NCBI GenBank assembly: GCA_039519185.1
Contig: CM076849.1
Span: forward strand, 103,497,077 to 103,561,076
From: Astragalus membranaceus
Taxonomy: Eukaryota > Streptophyta > Magnoliopsida > Fabales > Fabaceae
DNA: 64,000 nucleotides
Direction of reading: 5' to 3'
The notes under the pieces were generated by a model. The model ran no database searches. It saw nothing but the letters and a program-made list of their open reading frames with translations, and had not been told where the DNA came from. Each line of letters starts with the position of its first letter. Within the stretch, counting starts at the first letter, position 1. A program made the translations under genes and the position numbers. Of this stretch, positions 43,901-55,584 are shown in pieces.

Positions 43901-44423
43901 GATAATACAACAACAAAATCTTACTTGCAGCTTAAGTGTACCAATTGGTGTGTGTCAAGGAAATCCCGGACAAGCTAGTGCAGGAGTCGTACTTCGTGCT
44001 GAAGAAGGGAGAAAGGTGTCTATATTATAATTTATAATTTCAATATACTATGCAACAATTCAATTTTTGGTTTTACTTTCTTTATGAAGCATGAACATTG
44101 TTACCAACCCTTTTAGACTTGCATATATAAGAATAAATAAATAAATGTCTACAATATAAAGCATGAACATTGTTACCAACCATTTTAGACAACACATGAT
44201 ATAGTTAAACAAATTGCTGCTTCTGGATGAACATGGTAGTGTTGACAGAAGACAAATTAAAAGAATTAGAATTGTCAGAAGCCATTTGCTATTTTATAAA
44301 GAAAATAAAGAAAAAACATGTTATTAGAATTAGAACCGTTCAAACAATTGGGAATGGTGTGGGTTAACAATTATGCTATTGTCAAAAAAAAACCATTATG
44401 CTAGTGCATTTATATTTTACAAT
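40946..44423 (+). other. extra segment in CACTA 5' region, probable captured gene fragment
   Basis: This 3.4-kb stretch lies between two near-copies of the same 70-bp subterminal sequence (about 40868-40945 and 44424-44500). It starts with a CT-rich leader-like exon (to 41241) followed by GTAAGC, continues as 2.7 kb of intron-like AT-rich DNA and then a short exon with RNase H similarity (43931-44015). Local repeats occur at 43101/43332 and 44089/44161. The alternative is that the leader exon is the element's own transposase leader. Confidence 0.55.
43931..44015 (+). pseudogene. captured RNase H-like exon
   Basis: Eighty-five bases are bounded by TTGCAG and GTGTCT, as an exon would be. One frame reads GVCQGNPGQASAGVVLRAEE, closely resembling the first strand of plant RNase H-like (RVT_3) proteins, where a DGAS.GNPG..GAG pattern holds the first catalytic Asp. 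Here that Asp region is degenerate. RNase H-like proteins of this class cut RNA in hybrids, and this fragment cannot. Neither TNP2 nor TNPA normally contains this motif, so capture from a host gene is the likeliest source. Confidence 0.55.
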
Positions 44424-44525
44424 TCCGTCGGAAACGCATAAAATTCCGTCGGAAACTTTTTTCACTTAAAAATAAAAGATAGATTCATCGAATCACTCTG
44501 ACTTATCATACTCTGACTTCTCACT

Positions 44526-44581
44526 GAATTTGTGATAGAAATGTATCAATGTCGAATTTGTGATAGAAATGTATCAATGTC
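44526..44581. repeat. 28-bp tandem duplication upstream of TNP2
   Basis: GAATTTGTGATAGAAATG plus ten bases occurs twice, starting at 44526 and 44554, about 110 bp before the TNP2 start. It may lie in its leader. Confidence 0.85.
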
Positions 44582-44693
44582 TCATTCTATTTCGTTGGAT
44601 GGACATCCATCGTTTAAGTTCATGTCTCGTTCTCTCTTTCTATGGACATCCATGGTCTTCTCTCTAATATGATGGAAACTTTAAATGTGCAGT

Positions 44694-47008
44694 ATGGAAT
44701 TTCCTCCTTTGCACCGTCTTCGGATGTATGATAGGTTGTTTCCAAAAAGAGCGGGTTTGAAACAATCTTTTGTAGATGGCGTGTGGGAGTTTGTTCTTTT
44801 TGCAGTAGGACAAAAACAATTTAGAGATGAAGGGGGGATTCGATGTCCGTGCGTCAAATGCGAATGTAGAAGGATTAAGAGTCCAACGGAGGTCATTGAT
44901 GACTTGAAGAATGTTGGGTTCAGGCCTAATTATTGGATTTGGACGAGTAATGGTGAAAAAGGGTTTGATGTTGTCCCACTGGTTGGGGAAAATTGGAGGG
45001 GTGCTTCAAGTAGTTCTGCAGATATAGGATATGGTGAACAAATTGACTTGATGGAGAACATGGTTTGTGACGGTCTTGGGGTGAATGTGTCATTCGAGGA
45101 GCAACAATATGATACCATGGATGAGCTTCCGAATGAGCAAGCACAGAGATTTTATAATCTGTTGTTAGATGCAAACAAGCCATTATTTGAAGGGTCATCA
45201 AACTCAAAGTTATCGATTTGTGCGAAGCTTTTATCTCTCAAATCGTTGAGTAGTACTTCTGAGGTGGGAATGGATTTGATATGTGATATGATGTCAGCCG
45301 TGACACCTATAAATGAAAATTTGCCAAAGAGTTTTTATGAGGCTAAGAGGTTAGTTTCTAAGTTGGGATTAGAATCTAAAAGGATTGATTGCTGTCCCAA
45401 AGGTCACATGTTGTACTATAATAATGAGTTTGGGAAAAATGATGGTGCGCTACTTGAATGCAAATTTTGTAATGCACCGAGATATCATGCCCGCAAAAAG
45501 GGGACTAGTAGCAAGAGTAAACCAATTCCGGTGAAGTCAATGTTCTACTTGTCAATAATTCCAAGGTTGCAGAGAATGTTTGCATCCGAGCACACTGCAG
45601 GGCAAATGATGTGGCATTATGAGAATAGAAGTTCAGGCGTGTTGCGCCATCCGTCTGATGGTGAAGCATGGAAACACTTTGATCGAGTACATTCTGATTT
45701 TGCCAAGGATCCACGCAATGTACGACTTGGTTTATGCTCAGATGGTTTTACGCCATATATCCAAGCATCGGCTTCGCCATATTCTTGTTGGCCCGTTATT
45801 GTTACCCCGTACAATCTTCCCCCCGAGATGTGTATGACTAAACCTTACATGTTTTTGACTTGTCTGATACCTGGCCCAGAAAATCCAAAAGCAGGTATTG
45901 ATATCTATTTAGAACCACTAATTGATGATTTGAAGAGGTTGTGGGATGGTGTCTTGACTTACGATTCCGCACGTAAGCAGAATTTTATGATGAGAGCCGC
46001 TTTGATGTGGACCATTAATGACTTCCCTGCTTATGGCATGTTGTCTGGTTGGCAAACTCATGGTAAATTAGCATGTCCACATTGTATGGAGCATAGAAAG
46101 GCATTTACCTTGAAACACGGTGGTAAGAATTCTTGGTTTGACTCGCATCGTAGGTTTTTACCACATGATCATACACTTAGAATGAACAAGAACGCATTTA
46201 GGAAGAAGGTAGTTGAAAAGGATGGCCCGCCTCCTAGGTTGACTCCGGACCAGGTTTGGCATAGAGTTAGAGATCTGCCAAAAATCACAGATGACCCCCT
46301 TGTTTCTCGATTTGATGGATATGGACAAACGCATAATTGGACAAAGAGGAGTATATTTTGGGATCTCCCATATTGGAAAGATAATTTATTGAGGCACAAT
46401 CTTGATGTTATGCACATAGAGAAGAATTTTTTTGACAATATATTTAACACAGTGATGAACATAACAGGTAAAACCAAGGACAATGATAAGGCGAGAATGG
46501 ACATCGCTCTTTACTGCAATCGTAGGGACTTAAATTTGAAGCCACAAACTAATGGAAAGATGCTCAAACCCAAAGCATGTTACTCATTAACTCTTGAGCA
46601 AACAAATTCAGTTTATCAGTGGATAAAAGAACTGAAAATGCCAGATGGATATTCTTCTAATTTGGCAAGATGTGTTGATGTGAACAAGAGAAGAATGATG
46701 GGGATGAAAAGCCATGATTGTCATGTATTTATGGAATGTTTACTCCCTATTGCATTTAGTTTTTTACCAGCGCATGTTCTAAATCCGCTTACTGAAGTGA
46801 GTCAATTTTTTAAGGATTTGTGTTCTGCAACTTTAAGAGATGTTGACCTTGATAGGATGGAACAAAACATTTCATTCATTCTATGTAAGATGGAGAGAGT
46901 ATTTCCACCTGGTTTCTTTGATTCTATGGAGCATCTCCCCGTTCATCTTGCATATGAAGCAAGACTTGGTGGGCCGGTTCAGTACAGGTGGATGTATCCA
47001 TTTGAAAG
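44694..47008 (+). CDS. TNP2: CACTA transposase TNP2 (TnpD-like), exon 1
   Basis: 771 codons from ATG 44694; an in-frame ATG three codons upstream sits on a probable splice acceptor (TGTGCAG) and is less likely. Residues 1-80 form the transposase-associated domain (CPCVKCEC near 52). A C-rich segment CPKGHMLYY...CKFCNAPRYH lies near 233-265. The tnp2 domain follows, with FDGYGQTHNWTKRSIFWDLP and the hallmark LDVMHIEKNFFDN (about 568-580), and the DUF4218 region runs to the exon end (GGPVQYRWMYPFE). TNP2 is the catalytic transposase acting in the nucleus on the element ends. There are no stops. A GT donor at 47009 and an AG acceptor at 47091-47092 restore the frame. Confidence 0.95.
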
Positions 47009-47175
47009 GTAACAAAATCATCCTTTTAAGAACTAATTCATTTTTCCATTTGATGTCAATATAATTTTCCATTTAATCAAGTTGTTTTATAGATTCATGG
47101 GTGATTCTAAACGATCGGTGAAAAACAAGGCGAGGGTTGAAGGATCGATTTGTGCATCATACCTACACCGCGAAA

Positions 47176-49702
47176 TGTAACACCCCTTTCTACCCGTTAC
47201 TTCGTTTATAAAAATCAGAGTTTCAAAATCTCGTTCATAGGGAAATGTTACACATACTTCAATAAAACGTCGCTTAGCAGTTTTGAAAAACAGTTCAACT
47301 CAATACTCATGCATTCGCGTAGCACATCACAAATAAAGAATCTCCAATCTCATTTCAACGTCATTTATAGAACTCAACATAACACAACCCATTACGCAGC
47401 GGAAAATAGTAAAACATAACCAAATAGTCCACATGGACATAATAATCAAAAATCATAAATAAATGCCGAGTTCGTTATCCCCCCTGAGTGCTACGTATCA
47501 GAGCATGACGACTCGACTCAAAAGTGAAGCTAATACCTTCACTGGGAATCACCTGCACGTTACCAACACGGGGGTAACATTCAAACAGGAAAGGGTGAGC
47601 ATCATTTCAGTCTATATAATAGAAAATATGATAAGCACTAATCATAGGCTACGCACTAGAACAATCAGCATCCAAGCACCAAATACTCACATCATAGTCA
47701 TCTCTTACATCATTTACAATAACTCATTACATATCATGTAGATTTATCAAATGCAACCCACTCGCGGGTATATGCATGAAGGTACCTTTTCACAAAACGT
47801 CGCTTAGCCACTCAGGCCTTATCATCACTTAGCCACTCAGGCCTCAAAACATCACTGGGTTTATGCATATGGGCATGAGACACTATGACATGCACCACTC
47901 ACAATACACAAATACACAATTACTCAATTCATAGTCAACTATGTGACCCGTCACCTACCGATTTGCCGATTAAAGGCACAGCACCTGTCATTTCATAATT
48001 CACACACAAATAACGTCACTTAGCCTTTTAGGCTTTAACATCACTTAGCCACTCAGGCCCCAAATGTCACTTACACATAAACATCATTCAACTCAAACAT
48101 TAGCCACCGAGGGCAAAAACGTCATTTGACTAGCCACCAAGGGCATCCTCGTCATTTACACATCAATATCATTAACTTTGGCCACTAGGGGCAAAACAGT
48201 CATTTTGACACTACCGTGTTAAAACTGTTGTTTATACACCAAAAGGGGGTTTTAAAGAGTTCCACGTCATTTTTCAATGTCACTGGGACGATCACCGGGG
48301 ACAGCCACTTGGGCGCCCACAAACAATCAGAAAATAACAAATTTTCATTTTAAAAATTAGACCCATAGATGGACAACGTAAAAAGCTTCACGACACTTTT
48401 TGAATCGTTCAAAACGGACGTCTGAGTCAAAAGTTATGATAAAAACAATTTTGGAAAAATCAGGCAACATCCAGGGAACAGGCGCCTTAGGCAACACAGG
48501 CACCCAGCGCCCAGGCGCGCACAACACAACGCAACACAGCGCCACAGGCGCCCAGCGCCCAGGCGCGCACAACGCAACACAGACACGGGCGCCATGCGCC
48601 CAGGGGGACAACGCGCAACACAGCGCAACGCAACACGGGCGCCATGCGCCCAGGGGAACAACGCGCAACGCAGCGCAACACAAACAGACACGGGCGCCTA
48701 GCGCCCAGGCGCGCGCACAACGCGCATCACACACGCCTCAGGCGCCCAGCGCCCAGCACAGGCGCCTAGCGCCCAGAACACAGTGGCAACACCCAGAATT
48801 TTTGTTCAACACTTTTTAACACTAAAAATTGGTTTTCTTAATAACTTTAAATTATAAAAACTCAACATTTTCCAGCCACCAAAAATACACTTAATTTTAA
48901 TTAATTCCTCAAAAATTCAATTGAGCATTGTCTTCCCTATCCCTTTGGCGCCCTAGGCGCCTATGTACCCATTCATCCAATTTGCGAATAACACAAGCAA
49001 TCCACACCAATTTCAGTCTCATGATTAATTCGAATGCCACAATTCACCAACACAAACGCATACATATCAAGAATTTCAGCCTCATGATTTAATTCCACTT
49101 CGCATACACATATATATATAATGACCAATACCAACAATGCATCAAGAACATCAAGAACGCAAGAACATCAAAACGCAAAGGATTTCAAAACGCAAAGAAC
49201 ATCAAGAACGTACGATTCTAATACAAGCCCTAGATCTAGAACTCATCATAGGAATTATTAGATAGAATGATAGAGCTCCCCTAACCTCGAAATTGAAGAA
49301 CGGAGGCTCCGGAGATAGTCACGTACAGGACCACAGCAACAAGATCACGCCCTTGCTCTTCCTTGGTTGCGACTTCCCTCCTCTTCTTCTCCTCTCCTAC
49401 GGCGCCTCCTTGCTCTCTCTCTATCTCACGCTCTTTTCTTTCTTTCTTGTTTTTCTCTTTTGATTTCGCAACAACTAGCAAAACCCTAACCCCCTATGCG
49501 CTACTCCACTTCGCATATGACAAGGATAATGGGCTTGGGCTTCTCACTTAGGCCCAAGTCCATTTGGTTTGGCACCTCCACCTTCTAATCCTTCCTACGC
49601 ATATTAACATAAATTCAATTAATTAAATTACATCAAATAATTTAATTTAAATCCCCTATTACTTAATTAAATAAATTAATTAAATAATTTTAGGGTGTTA
49701 CA
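47176..49702. mobile_element. solo LTR (2527 bp) inside TNP2, related to the gag-only element
   Basis: The target duplication CGAAA lies at 47171-47175 and 49703-49707. Ends are TGTAACACCCC and GGGTGTTACA. There is no second LTR and no internal region, so it arose by recombination between LTRs. The layout parallels the LTR at 3652-6192: a similar start, a GGGTGAG motif, a large GC-rich AGCGCC block (48480-48780), then a CT-rich tract (49375-49450) and an AATTAA-rich end. Overall identity is moderate, so it is a sister family. Its strand is not fixed by coding; if like its relative, minus. Confidence 0.92.
48480..48780. repeat. GC-rich GGCGCC/AGCGCC array in solo LTR
   Basis: About 300 bp of repeated GCGCCCAGCGCCCAGGCGCG and ACACAACGC-type units. 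It is far more GC-rich than its surroundings and twice as long as the corresponding block in the gag-only element. Overlapping open frames on both strands are by-products of composition. Confidence 0.88.
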
Positions 49703-50885
49703 CGAAACAACCCACTTTTTCTCACATTATTTCACCAACTTCACGTTGCGAAACAAAAGGAATGAAGTGCAAAATGATTGTGTTAGACACCCGTTGATGT
49801 TATCGGTCTTTGGCCAATCTGGGCGTCATTCTGGGAAGGAGTCGACTCATTGGTTAACAGATGCGGAGTATAAGTCAGCTCATGTTCATGTGTTGATCAA
49901 TTGCGCTGAAGTTAAACCATACATTCAGTACGTATATCAACCTTTTCATTCAATTAGTTGTCCATACCTGTCAGCTCATTCAATACGTATTATCTAATTT
50001 GATCAGATCATTCTTGTTGTCTGAAGACGTAAGAGATGAACAAGCATCTGCTCATATATACGAAAATTTTCCAGCCTGGTTTAAACAACAAGTAAGTGTT
50101 GAGTTACCTTCTTGTTCCTCAACCTTAAAGATGTGTTCCCCAAGAAGTAACTTATTTGTATGTCACATACGTAGGTTTACTGTGAGGAATCAACACTTAT
50201 CAATCGACATTTGAGAAATTTATCTGATGGTCCTCTTTCGGTGGTCAAAGAGTATCACACATTTTTTGTGAATGGCTACAAGTTTCATACGCACTCATGG
50301 ACGGAAGGCAAAGCAACTATTAACAGCGGAGTTTATGTAAAAGGGGTCAATGAAGGAGGTGAAGATGATTTTTACGGTGTGATTCAACACATTTATGAGC
50401 TAGAGTACAATGCTTTAGACTACACTAAAACTGTAGTGCTATTTTATTGTAACTGGTTTGATCCGTCGGCTAGAGGCACTAAAATGGATCTAAAGTATAA
50501 TAGAGTGGACATACGAATGGATAGAAGATATCCAGCGTTTGATCCGTTTATAATGGCACAGAATGTGAGACAAGTGTACTATGTTCCTTATCCATCAACT
50601 CGAAGGGACAAGCGAGGTTGGTGTGTCGCAATCAAGACAAAGCCAAGGGGTCGCATTGAAGCAGATGAGCCAGTGGAAGAAGTTCCCTATCAGACGGATG
50701 ATATGTCACCTGTAAATGAAGTTAATGAAGTTGAGTTGATTTCTAACTTACGTGATTTTGAAAACTCTGGTGAAGAAGTGGACCCAAATAACCTGGAAGG
50801 AGAAGACTCACATGAGGTTACAGTTGATGAAGATGATGAAGATGAAGATGAAGAAGATGATGAAGCAGAATGGGCAGAAGATTAG

Positions 50886-50978
50886 ATAATTAAGACTTGT
50901 GTTTTTGTAATGTTATATAATTAAGACTTGTGTTTTTGTAATGTTATATAATTAAGACTTGTGTTTTTGTAATATTTT
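50886..50978. repeat. three-copy 31-bp tandem repeat after TNP2 stop
   Basis: Units ATAATTAAGACTTGTG plus 15 bases start at 50886, 50917 and 50948. They lie directly behind the stop, so probably in the 3' untranslated region. Confidence 0.92.
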
Positions 50979-51096
50979 ATAATTGATGTTTGTGTTTGAA
51001 TTGCGTGTGAATTGTTTCATGAGTTGTTTTAAAAGTAATGTTGATGTTTTAGAAGTGATGTTTATGTTGATGTTTATGTTTTGTTTCCTCTGCAGC

Positions 51097-54000
51097 ATGG
51101 CATCAGGTGGAGGTGATGCATCACCACCTAGACCACCCCGTGATCGTAAGGGGAAGACTATTGATGTCCCTGCACCCCCTCGTCGTAAGAAGAGGGTGAT
51201 TCGTGTCCAGGACATAGATAGCTATTCAGAGATTCCTATGACATCTACCCCTGCGTCGACACCCCAAGTACGTGCACGTACAGTCAGACAGTTGCATCCC
51301 ACATTCACTCCTGATCCACAGTCATCCAGAGCGAGATCATTTGAGAGTCCTCAGACACAGATGAAGCAGACCTCTGGAGTCAGGTCATTACATATTGGCT
51401 CTAGTTCATCGCCACATGTGACTCCTTCACCTACTCCATCTCCTCGGGATGTACCTGGTCGTACTTCTTCAGCTCGTGTGACTCCTTCACCTACTCCATC
51501 ACCTCGGGATGTACCTGGTCGTACTTCTTCAGCACGTGTGACTCCTCCACCGTCACAAACTTCTCCATATCGTATGATTCCGGTACCGGGCATTCGTGTT
51601 ATTCCTACTCCTACCCATTCGCCAGATGCTGTGCCTACTCCTACCCATTCTCCAGCTGTGCTTACTCCTAGTCCTACCTATTCGCCATCACCGACAGAGG
51701 CATTTGCACATGGAGATGATGAGATGCCTGATGATGATCAGATGCATGATGTTGAGGGGAGTCAGCGTGAGGAGGATGAGATGGAGGAGTTACCTGACGG
51801 GCGACCTGTCATCCGTGTTGAGCGTGGAGGGTACGTAAAGTTTTTTATAACTTATATTTTTAATTGATTGTTTTTTATAACTTATATTTTTAATCACTTC
51901 AATTGTTTTAAATTCTGCAGGTTCCTTCCTTCAAAGGTAGCCGCTACGGCTATCCGTAAGACTATTCAGGAGTTGTACCACTATCCATGGGCTACTTGGC
52001 GTGGGCTTAATGAGCTTGAGCGAGAGCATTTTTTTAACGCTTTTAGAGTAAGTGTACCTTTTAACATATGCCTTTAAATAATTTGTTAAGTTATTTAATA
52101 ACATATTGTCTTCTCTGTAGTCAATAGCGGTCGTAGCGGCCGCTATAGCGGCATAGCGTTGTGTAGCGGTCCCTAGGTGCTACGCAATTTGCCGTTTTGT
52201 TTTTCTCCTTTGGGTGTGCACTTTGGTGCTCTCTCCTTTTTGTTCTCTTGGAATATATCTGTTTGCTATTCAAAAGAAAAATATCAATAAGCTACCAACT
52301 ACTATATCGACCCATGTACATATGCAACTAGTATTACTCTAATATTCTTCTTTACTATCTAACAATTTCTGGTTCCTATGCAAGACATCAATTAATTATC
52401 AACAGAAACAGCTGAATAGGTGCAATTCCCCATACAGTTAATTTTCAAACTATTAAATCATTTGTCAATAATGGTTGAGTAGACTTTCTTTTTAACGGTT
52501 TATAAATCATCAGTTACACCAGTACTTTTGAAGTTGCATACAAAGTAGATAAATTAGATAAATGGACCACAAAGTAGATAAATTAAGGTTGAGATAATCA
52601 CCTTGAAAGTAGATAAATTGGAATTGATTTGACTAAAAGCTTGAGCATTTTGCTCCAAGAGTTGCTTAAATGGACCACAAATTCCTGATAGTAAAAAAAG
52701 GGAGGAAATAATACACAAATTAAGGACACCAGTGCAATGACACTAAGATGCACAACAAAAACTAGAAAGGGGCTGGGATTAATTGAATATGGGAATAATC
52801 AGTAGTTCAAAACAACGAAAATTGACCAATTTCTGCAGCATGCAATAAAATTGACCAATTTCTGCAACACTGAAACTGTGAGCTTAATTTGTGCCTCTAT
52901 TCCTCTTTCCAATTTGTCTTTCTTGCATTGTTTCTCTTCTGAATACTGTTTTATTTTTTCCCCTCTTTTATCATGCATTTATGATTAATTCTGAATACTT
53001 TTATGAACATCAGCAGCAGTGCACTTAAAAACATCAGCAGTGCACTTTTATGATTAATTATGAAAACGTGTTTGTTTTTGAGTGTTTTTTGTTTTTTAAG
53101 CAGAAGAAAGTTGGATGGCGTAAGTCTCAGGAGGCCGTCGTTGAGAAGCTTTTTCATAAGAAAGCTGCTGAACGACTCGCCGATATGCTCAATGATGTCC
53201 GTAGGCAGAGGAGTCAGCCTGGTTGGATGGGAGATCTAGTCTACCGTCACCTACAAGACCACTGGAATGATCCAAAATACTTGGCTAAGTGTGCGCAGAA
53301 TAAGAAGAATAGGGCATCAGAGAAAGGAGGAAGCGTGCACACTGGAGGTTCTATCTCTATCTTGCAGCATGCAGAGAGATTGGTATATACTTCAACTTAT
53401 CTTTTCATGTCATTATAATTAATTATAATTTATCAATTAGAAACTTATGTTATCGATTATAGGCCAAGAAGTGGGGCCGAATGCCACATGTGGATGAGCT
53501 CCACCGCCACACTCATATTAGGAGAGGCACGGGCGACTTTGTAGACGAGCGTGCTCGCATTACTCAGGTATATATCTCTTTTTAAGATAATTTCAATTTG
53601 AAAATATTATTTTACCAATGACTAATTTTAACTTGTGTATTTAATAGGAGGAGTTCCACCGACGATTGTCTCAGTTAAGTATACCAGTCGATCCCGCTGA
53701 GCTAGAGAAGTTGAAAGAGGTGTTGTGGAAAGATACTGTTGGAGGCCCCTATAAGAGTCGCCTGTACGGGACAGGAGACATGTATACCAATTTGTTAGAC
53801 TCTGGAGCTTCGACGAGCGCGGGCCTTTCCTCCGAGCACCTTAGGATCATCCGGGCATTGACAACGCAGGTTGCACAATATCAGGAGCATGCTGCACGAC
53901 AGGAGCAGCAGCTTGCACGACAGCAGCAGCTACTTGACCATGTATATAATCATGTCGGGATTCCAGTACCTCCACCTGAGTCGCAACCGCCCGAGCAGGA

Positions 54001-54123
54001 CCACCCCCCCCCCCCCCCCCCCCCCCGCCCAGCATGGCCAGCCTGCCCAACAGGACCAGGACCAGGACCTGGATGATGGAGGTGGTGATGACATAGACCA
54101 TGCTTATGAGAAGGGTTATTGAT
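51097..54123 (+). CDS. CACTA TNPA-like protein (plant transposase, Ptta/En/Spm family)
   Basis: Predicted exons are 51097-51830, 51921-52047, 53104-53382, 53463-53567 and 53648-54123, all with GT/AG borders and matching phases. Exon 1 encodes MASGGGDASPPRPPRD and a P/T/S-rich region with two 20-residue repeats (from 60-bp DNA repeats at 51417-51536). Exons 2-5 carry the transposase_24-type domain (YHYPWATWRGLNELEREHFF, VGWRKSQEAVVEKL, DLVYRHLQDHW, MPHVDELHRHTH, EEFHRRLSQ) and a Q-rich coiled coil. The family binds subterminal repeats and helps TNP2. A 23-C run at 54004-54026 throws the end out of frame (early stop at about 54076). One C fewer would restore the acidic end at 54123. Confidence 0.85.
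51417..51536 (+). repeat. 60-bp coding tandem repeat in TNPA-like exon 1
   Basis: Two nearly identical copies encoding VTPSPTPSPRDVPGRTSSAR. It keeps the frame. Confidence 0.92.
52121..53035. other. probable insertion in TNPA-like intron 2
   Basis: The intron would be near 100 bp if it ended at TTCTCTGTAG (52112-52121). Instead about 0.9 kb follows. Its start is a palindromic GC-rich AGCGGCCGCTATAGCGGC stretch, and near its end TCAGCAGTGCACTT is duplicated. I could not find a target duplication or name the family. Confidence 0.45.
54004..54026. repeat. homopolymer of 23 C in coding sequence
   Basis: An uninterrupted C run encoding a proline stretch. Such runs slip in replication and in sequencing. 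The downstream frame fits better with one C fewer. Confidence 0.9.
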
Positions 54124-54399
54124 GGCATCTAGGTAATTTGTCGTTGTTTGGCACTTGTTGAATTAGTTTTAAATGGTCTCGCTTTTGGACTTAGTTTATG
54201 TGATTTTTAGTTACATTGGTTTGGAAATATAAGTTAGTATATGTGATATTTAGTTATATTGGTTTGGAATTATAAGCTAGTTGAAATTATTTGGTTTGGA
54301 TTGAATTTCTAGTGAATTGGTAGGCTGAGTCTGAATTAAATTGGCAGGGAAGTAAACAGGTTGCTGAAAATGGTTGCTGAAAATTATAAACTGTGAATT

Positions 54400-54899
54400 G
54401 GAGTGAATTATAAACTGTGAATTATAAACTGTGAATTGGAGTAAATTGGCAGGGAAGTAAACAGGTTGCTGAAACAGGTTGCTGAAAATGGTTGCTGAAA
54501 ATTATAAATAGGTTGCAGTGAATTGGAATTATAAACTGTTGTGTTTGCAAAATGTAAACAGGTTGCTGGAAACATTAAATTTTTTGTCCTGTGTTTGCTG
54601 AAAATGAGTACTAGGATATAATGGAGGTGCAAATGCAATGAATATGAATTGGAGTGAATTATAAACTGTGAATTATAAACTGTGAATTGGAGTAAATTGG
54701 CAGGGAAGTAAACAGGTTGCTGAAACAGGTTGCTGAAAATGGTTGCTGAAAATTATAAACAGGTTGCAGTGAATTGGAATTATAAACTGTTGTGTTTGCA
54801 AAATGTAAACAGGTTGCTGGAAACATTAAATTTTTTGTCTTGTGTTTGCTGAAAATGAGTACTAGGATATAATGGAGGTGCAAATGCAATGAATATGAA
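54400..54899. repeat. 251-bp tandem duplication in CACTA 3' region
   Basis: The segment starting at about 54400 (GAATTATAAACTGTG) repeats at about 54651 with only a few differences. Within each copy ACAGGTTGCTGAAA recurs. Matching small frames on the minus strand are by-products. Confidence 0.92.
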
Positions 54900-55584
54900 T
54901 ATTCATAATCATAACAACCTTGCTTCTTCTATTGAGTACTCTTTGAGTTCTATGAATCAGGACTTGCACTGGAAAGCTGCAGCAGCAAAGATTAGCTACG
55001 CTTTTTGGAGGAGAAAACCAGAAAGAAAACAACAGTGTTTCACTTGAGAATGGGAACCAACTGGAGTGGTAATGCAACCAACTGGAGTCCTGGACCTGCT
55101 TATGGTACTTAGGAAGATGAAATTAATGAATAGGCCAACTCTTTTATTTATTTGTAGACAGACTCCTTTAATTATATCTTAGTTAATTATGTATTGTTCT
55201 TTACAGTGGACACTGTTTATTGGCTCTCAAGCAAATTAACTAGTATTATGCCAAGCAAATTTACTGACATTGTTGAATCTAATCTAATTGATTATGCTAA
55301 TTTGTTTGGATCTAGTCTTATGTGGGTTCTATGCAATTACTTATTGTACCCATTGGATTATCTTAAGTGCTCAATTTGGGGCCGGTTGGACTTTTCGAGG
55401 TATTTGACGTTTGAAATGTTCAAATGGTTTATTGAAATTTTCTTAAGTTTAGGATGATACCTCTTTCGATTTCATAGATCTTTGAATTAATTATAGGCTA
55501 GTTAGCTGAGTCTGAATGGGCAGGAAAGCAAAATAGAATGGAGCTGTCTGAATGTAATGGAAGGATTCTGGAAAATTATTTATC
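54900..55584. other. CACTA 3' non-coding region
   Basis: About 680 bp between the duplication and the right subterminal repeats. An 87-codon frame at 55194-55457 has no recognisable domain. I support no gene here. Confidence 0.6.

Larger units (their letters stand above)
47093..50885 (+). pseudogene. TNP2: TNP2 downstream exons, split by a solo LTR
   Basis: Predicted exons are 47093-47175 joined to 49708-49927 (one exon split by the LTR), 50007-50091 and 50175-50885. All have GT/AG borders and compatible phases. They encode RFMGDSKRSVKNKARVEGS (end of DUF4218), THWLTDAEYKSAHVHVLINC, FPAWFKQQ and the DUF4216 domain (SGVYVKGVNEGGEDDFYGVI, VVLFYCNWFDPSARG, YPAFDPFIMAQNVRQVYYVPYP). An acidic D/E tail ends the protein. 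Apart from the 2.5-kb insertion I see no stop or shift, so the gene was intact when hit. Confidence 0.9.

Noticed and set aside
48357..48819. Several overlapping frames on both strands
   Set aside because: Low-complexity GC-rich repeat in a solo LTR gives open frames in many phases.
55194..55457. 87-codon frame in the CACTA 3' region as a third transposon gene
   Set aside because: Hydrophobic but without family similarity, intron structure or repeat elsewhere in the element.
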